Source: Hyphomicrobiales bacterium
Lineage (GTDB): Bacteria > Pseudomonadota > Alphaproteobacteria > Rhizobiales > Beijerinckiaceae
Length of the DNA: 6,268 nucleotides
Assembly (NCBI GenBank): GCA_900299065.1
Contig: OMIJ01000192.1
Span: forward strand, 1-6,268
Direction of reading: 5' to 3'
Position 1 is the first letter of the stretch, and each line of letters opens with the position of its first letter. Both the position numbers and the translations under genes were made by a program. Below the pieces are notes generated by a model, which saw only the letters and a list, made by a program, of their open reading frames with translations, was not told the origin of the DNA and made no database searches. Shown piece by piece: positions 5,585 to 6,268 of this stretch.

Positions 5585-6268
5585 CTATGGATAAATCCAC
5601 TGCACAGGGCCCATGGCCCGGACCGGAAAAATAGCATTAGGGGCTTCACCACGTTGCTCAGGCTTGCTTTCGTGATCTTGGTGGTCTTGTCGATCCGGTC
5701 TTTGCTGACGATCTTGTGTGTTGGAACGCTCCTGCCTGTTGGAACGATCTTGACGATTGTGCATGCCATCGGGGGGCATGCGCCGATCATCCTCTTCACG
5801 CATATCACGTCCTTCGCCACGCCTATCGCCGCGGCGCTCTTGCCCCATGCGCTCGTCGTCACGATTGGAGCGAGAGCGCGAGTCATTTCTCTCATCGCGC
5901 CTTTGATTGCTGCGTCTGTGCATATCGTCGCCCATTGGCATATGACCCATCATGCCATCACCCATGCCGCCAGACATGCCGCCTGCCATGGCTTGCGGCA
6001 TCATCACGCCGCGCATGAGAATGGGGAAGCGCTTCTTCTGTTCATCGCTTAAGCTCTCCCAAAGCGGGCTGGCTGCATCGGCCATTTTAACAGCTATATC
6101 CCCTCTGGCGCGGTCCGCCTCGCCGCGTTCACGTAATCTTGCAAAAGGATTAGCTGCGGGGGGATTGGTTGTGGGCTTGGCGCCTTCACCAGACTTTTGT
6201 TCCGTCGGCTTCTGTTCACTTTGCTTTTGCATTTGCGCTGCATGTGTCTTAGCCATATCGCGCAAAGC
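5585..6268 (-). CDS. LTXXQ-motif (Spy/CpxP-like) protein, 5' end truncated, with Met-rich and Arg/Asp-rich C-terminal tail
   Basis: The frame is open at the right edge, so the N-terminus, where a signal peptide would be, is missing. Numbering is from the codon at 6265. Residues 41-85 look like the end of an LTXXQ domain: ARLRERGEADRAR, then MADAASPLWESLSDEQKKRF, with the SLSDEQ signature at 71-76. Spy/CpxP-like LTXXQ proteins are periplasmic helical chaperones or stress sensors; rhizobial members are often annotated only as 'Spy/CpxP family'. Residues 1-40 are a Lys/Gln/Pro-rich linker. After the domain come a Met/Gly-rich segment (88-115, ten Met plus His108) and a long, highly charged, probably disordered region rich in Arg, Asp, Gln and Asn (117-207) with loosely repeated RQDRSN-like units. 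The chain ends in a short hydrophobic VRAMGPVQWIYP. The tail is unusual and its function unknown. The gene may be the first visible member of an operon with the hydrolase and selO. Confidence 0.72.
   Translation of the reverse strand, partial: ALRDMAKTHAAQMQKQSEQKPTEQKSGEGAKPTTNPPAANPFARLRERGEADRARGDIAVKMADAASPLWESLSDEQKKRFPILMRGVMMPQAMAGGMSGGMGDGMMGHMPMGDDMHRRSNQRRDERNDSRSRSNRDDERMGQERRGDRRGEGRDMREEDDRRMPPDGMHNRQDRSNRQERSNTQDRQQRPDRQDHQDHESKPEQRGEAPNAIFPVRAMGPVQWIYP
5645..5917 (-). repeat. Low-complexity Arg/Asp/Gln-coding region with short degenerate repeats
   Basis: This segment encodes residues 117-207 of the Spy-like protein. On the DNA, TGTTGGAACG occurs at 5719-5728 and again at 5737-5746, an 18-base (six-codon) period, and GACGATCTTG-like words recur beside it. 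The protein shows matching RSN repeats. The pattern suggests expansion by short in-frame duplication followed by drift. The opposite strand reads as hydrophobic purely because of this composition. Confidence 0.55.

Noticed and set aside
5761..5781. GCATGCC/GGCATGC inverted repeat
   Set aside because: It lies inside Arg-Met-Pro-Pro-Asp-Gly-Met-His codons of the Spy-like tail, and its palindromic look is explained by that composition. No start or stop is nearby.
5528..6052. Plus-strand reading frame of 174 codons that looks like a membrane protein
   Set aside because: It is antisense to the Spy-like gene. Its hydrophobic, His/Ala-rich look is the complement of Arg/Asp/Met codons, and the minus strand has a real LTXXQ signature.

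Overview
The window looks chromosomal and alphaproteobacterial, most likely from the Hyphomicrobiales (Rhizobiales). Three things suggest this: a TorF/Gcw_chp-type porin whose mature end starts with the 'ADLPSKK' style seen in rhizobial outer-membrane proteins, a SelO protein ending in 'TFCGT', and an LTXXQ (Spy/CpxP-like) protein of the rhizobial kind. Base composition is close to half G+C, modest for that order. I see no transposase, tRNA, rRNA, CRISPR array or phage gene, so this is ordinary core or near-core sequence.

Layout, left to right. (1) A 4'-phosphopantetheinyl transferase (minus strand, 3' end cut by the window edge) occupies 1-736. (2) A 315-bp divergent spacer (737-1051) holds several inverted repeats and the leader of the next gene. 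(3) A TorF-family porin (1052-1999, plus) is followed by a strong intrinsic terminator (2026-2058). (4) An HpcH/HpaI-family class II aldolase (2137-2907, plus) stands alone. (5) Three minus-strand genes follow, read from the right edge inward: an LTXXQ/Spy-like protein with a strange Met-rich and Arg/Asp-rich tail (5585-6268, 5' end cut), an alpha/beta hydrolase starting at a TTG codon (4403-5539), and the protein AMPylase SelO (2904-4406).

How the genes relate. Hydrolase and selO overlap by an ATGA (stop/start), so they are almost certainly co-transcribed and translationally coupled. The Spy-like gene lies only 45 nt upstream of the hydrolase and may belong to the same transcript. SelO is tied to redox stress and Spy-like proteins to envelope or metal stress, so a stress-related operon is a reasonable but unproven reading. 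The aldolase and selO converge with their stop codons overlapping by 4 nt. The most interesting signals are in the RNA: the Shine-Dalgarno and TTG start of the hydrolase lie inside a long, nearly perfect hairpin, and a second perfect hairpin lies 9 nt before the selO start. No wholly new system is evident.
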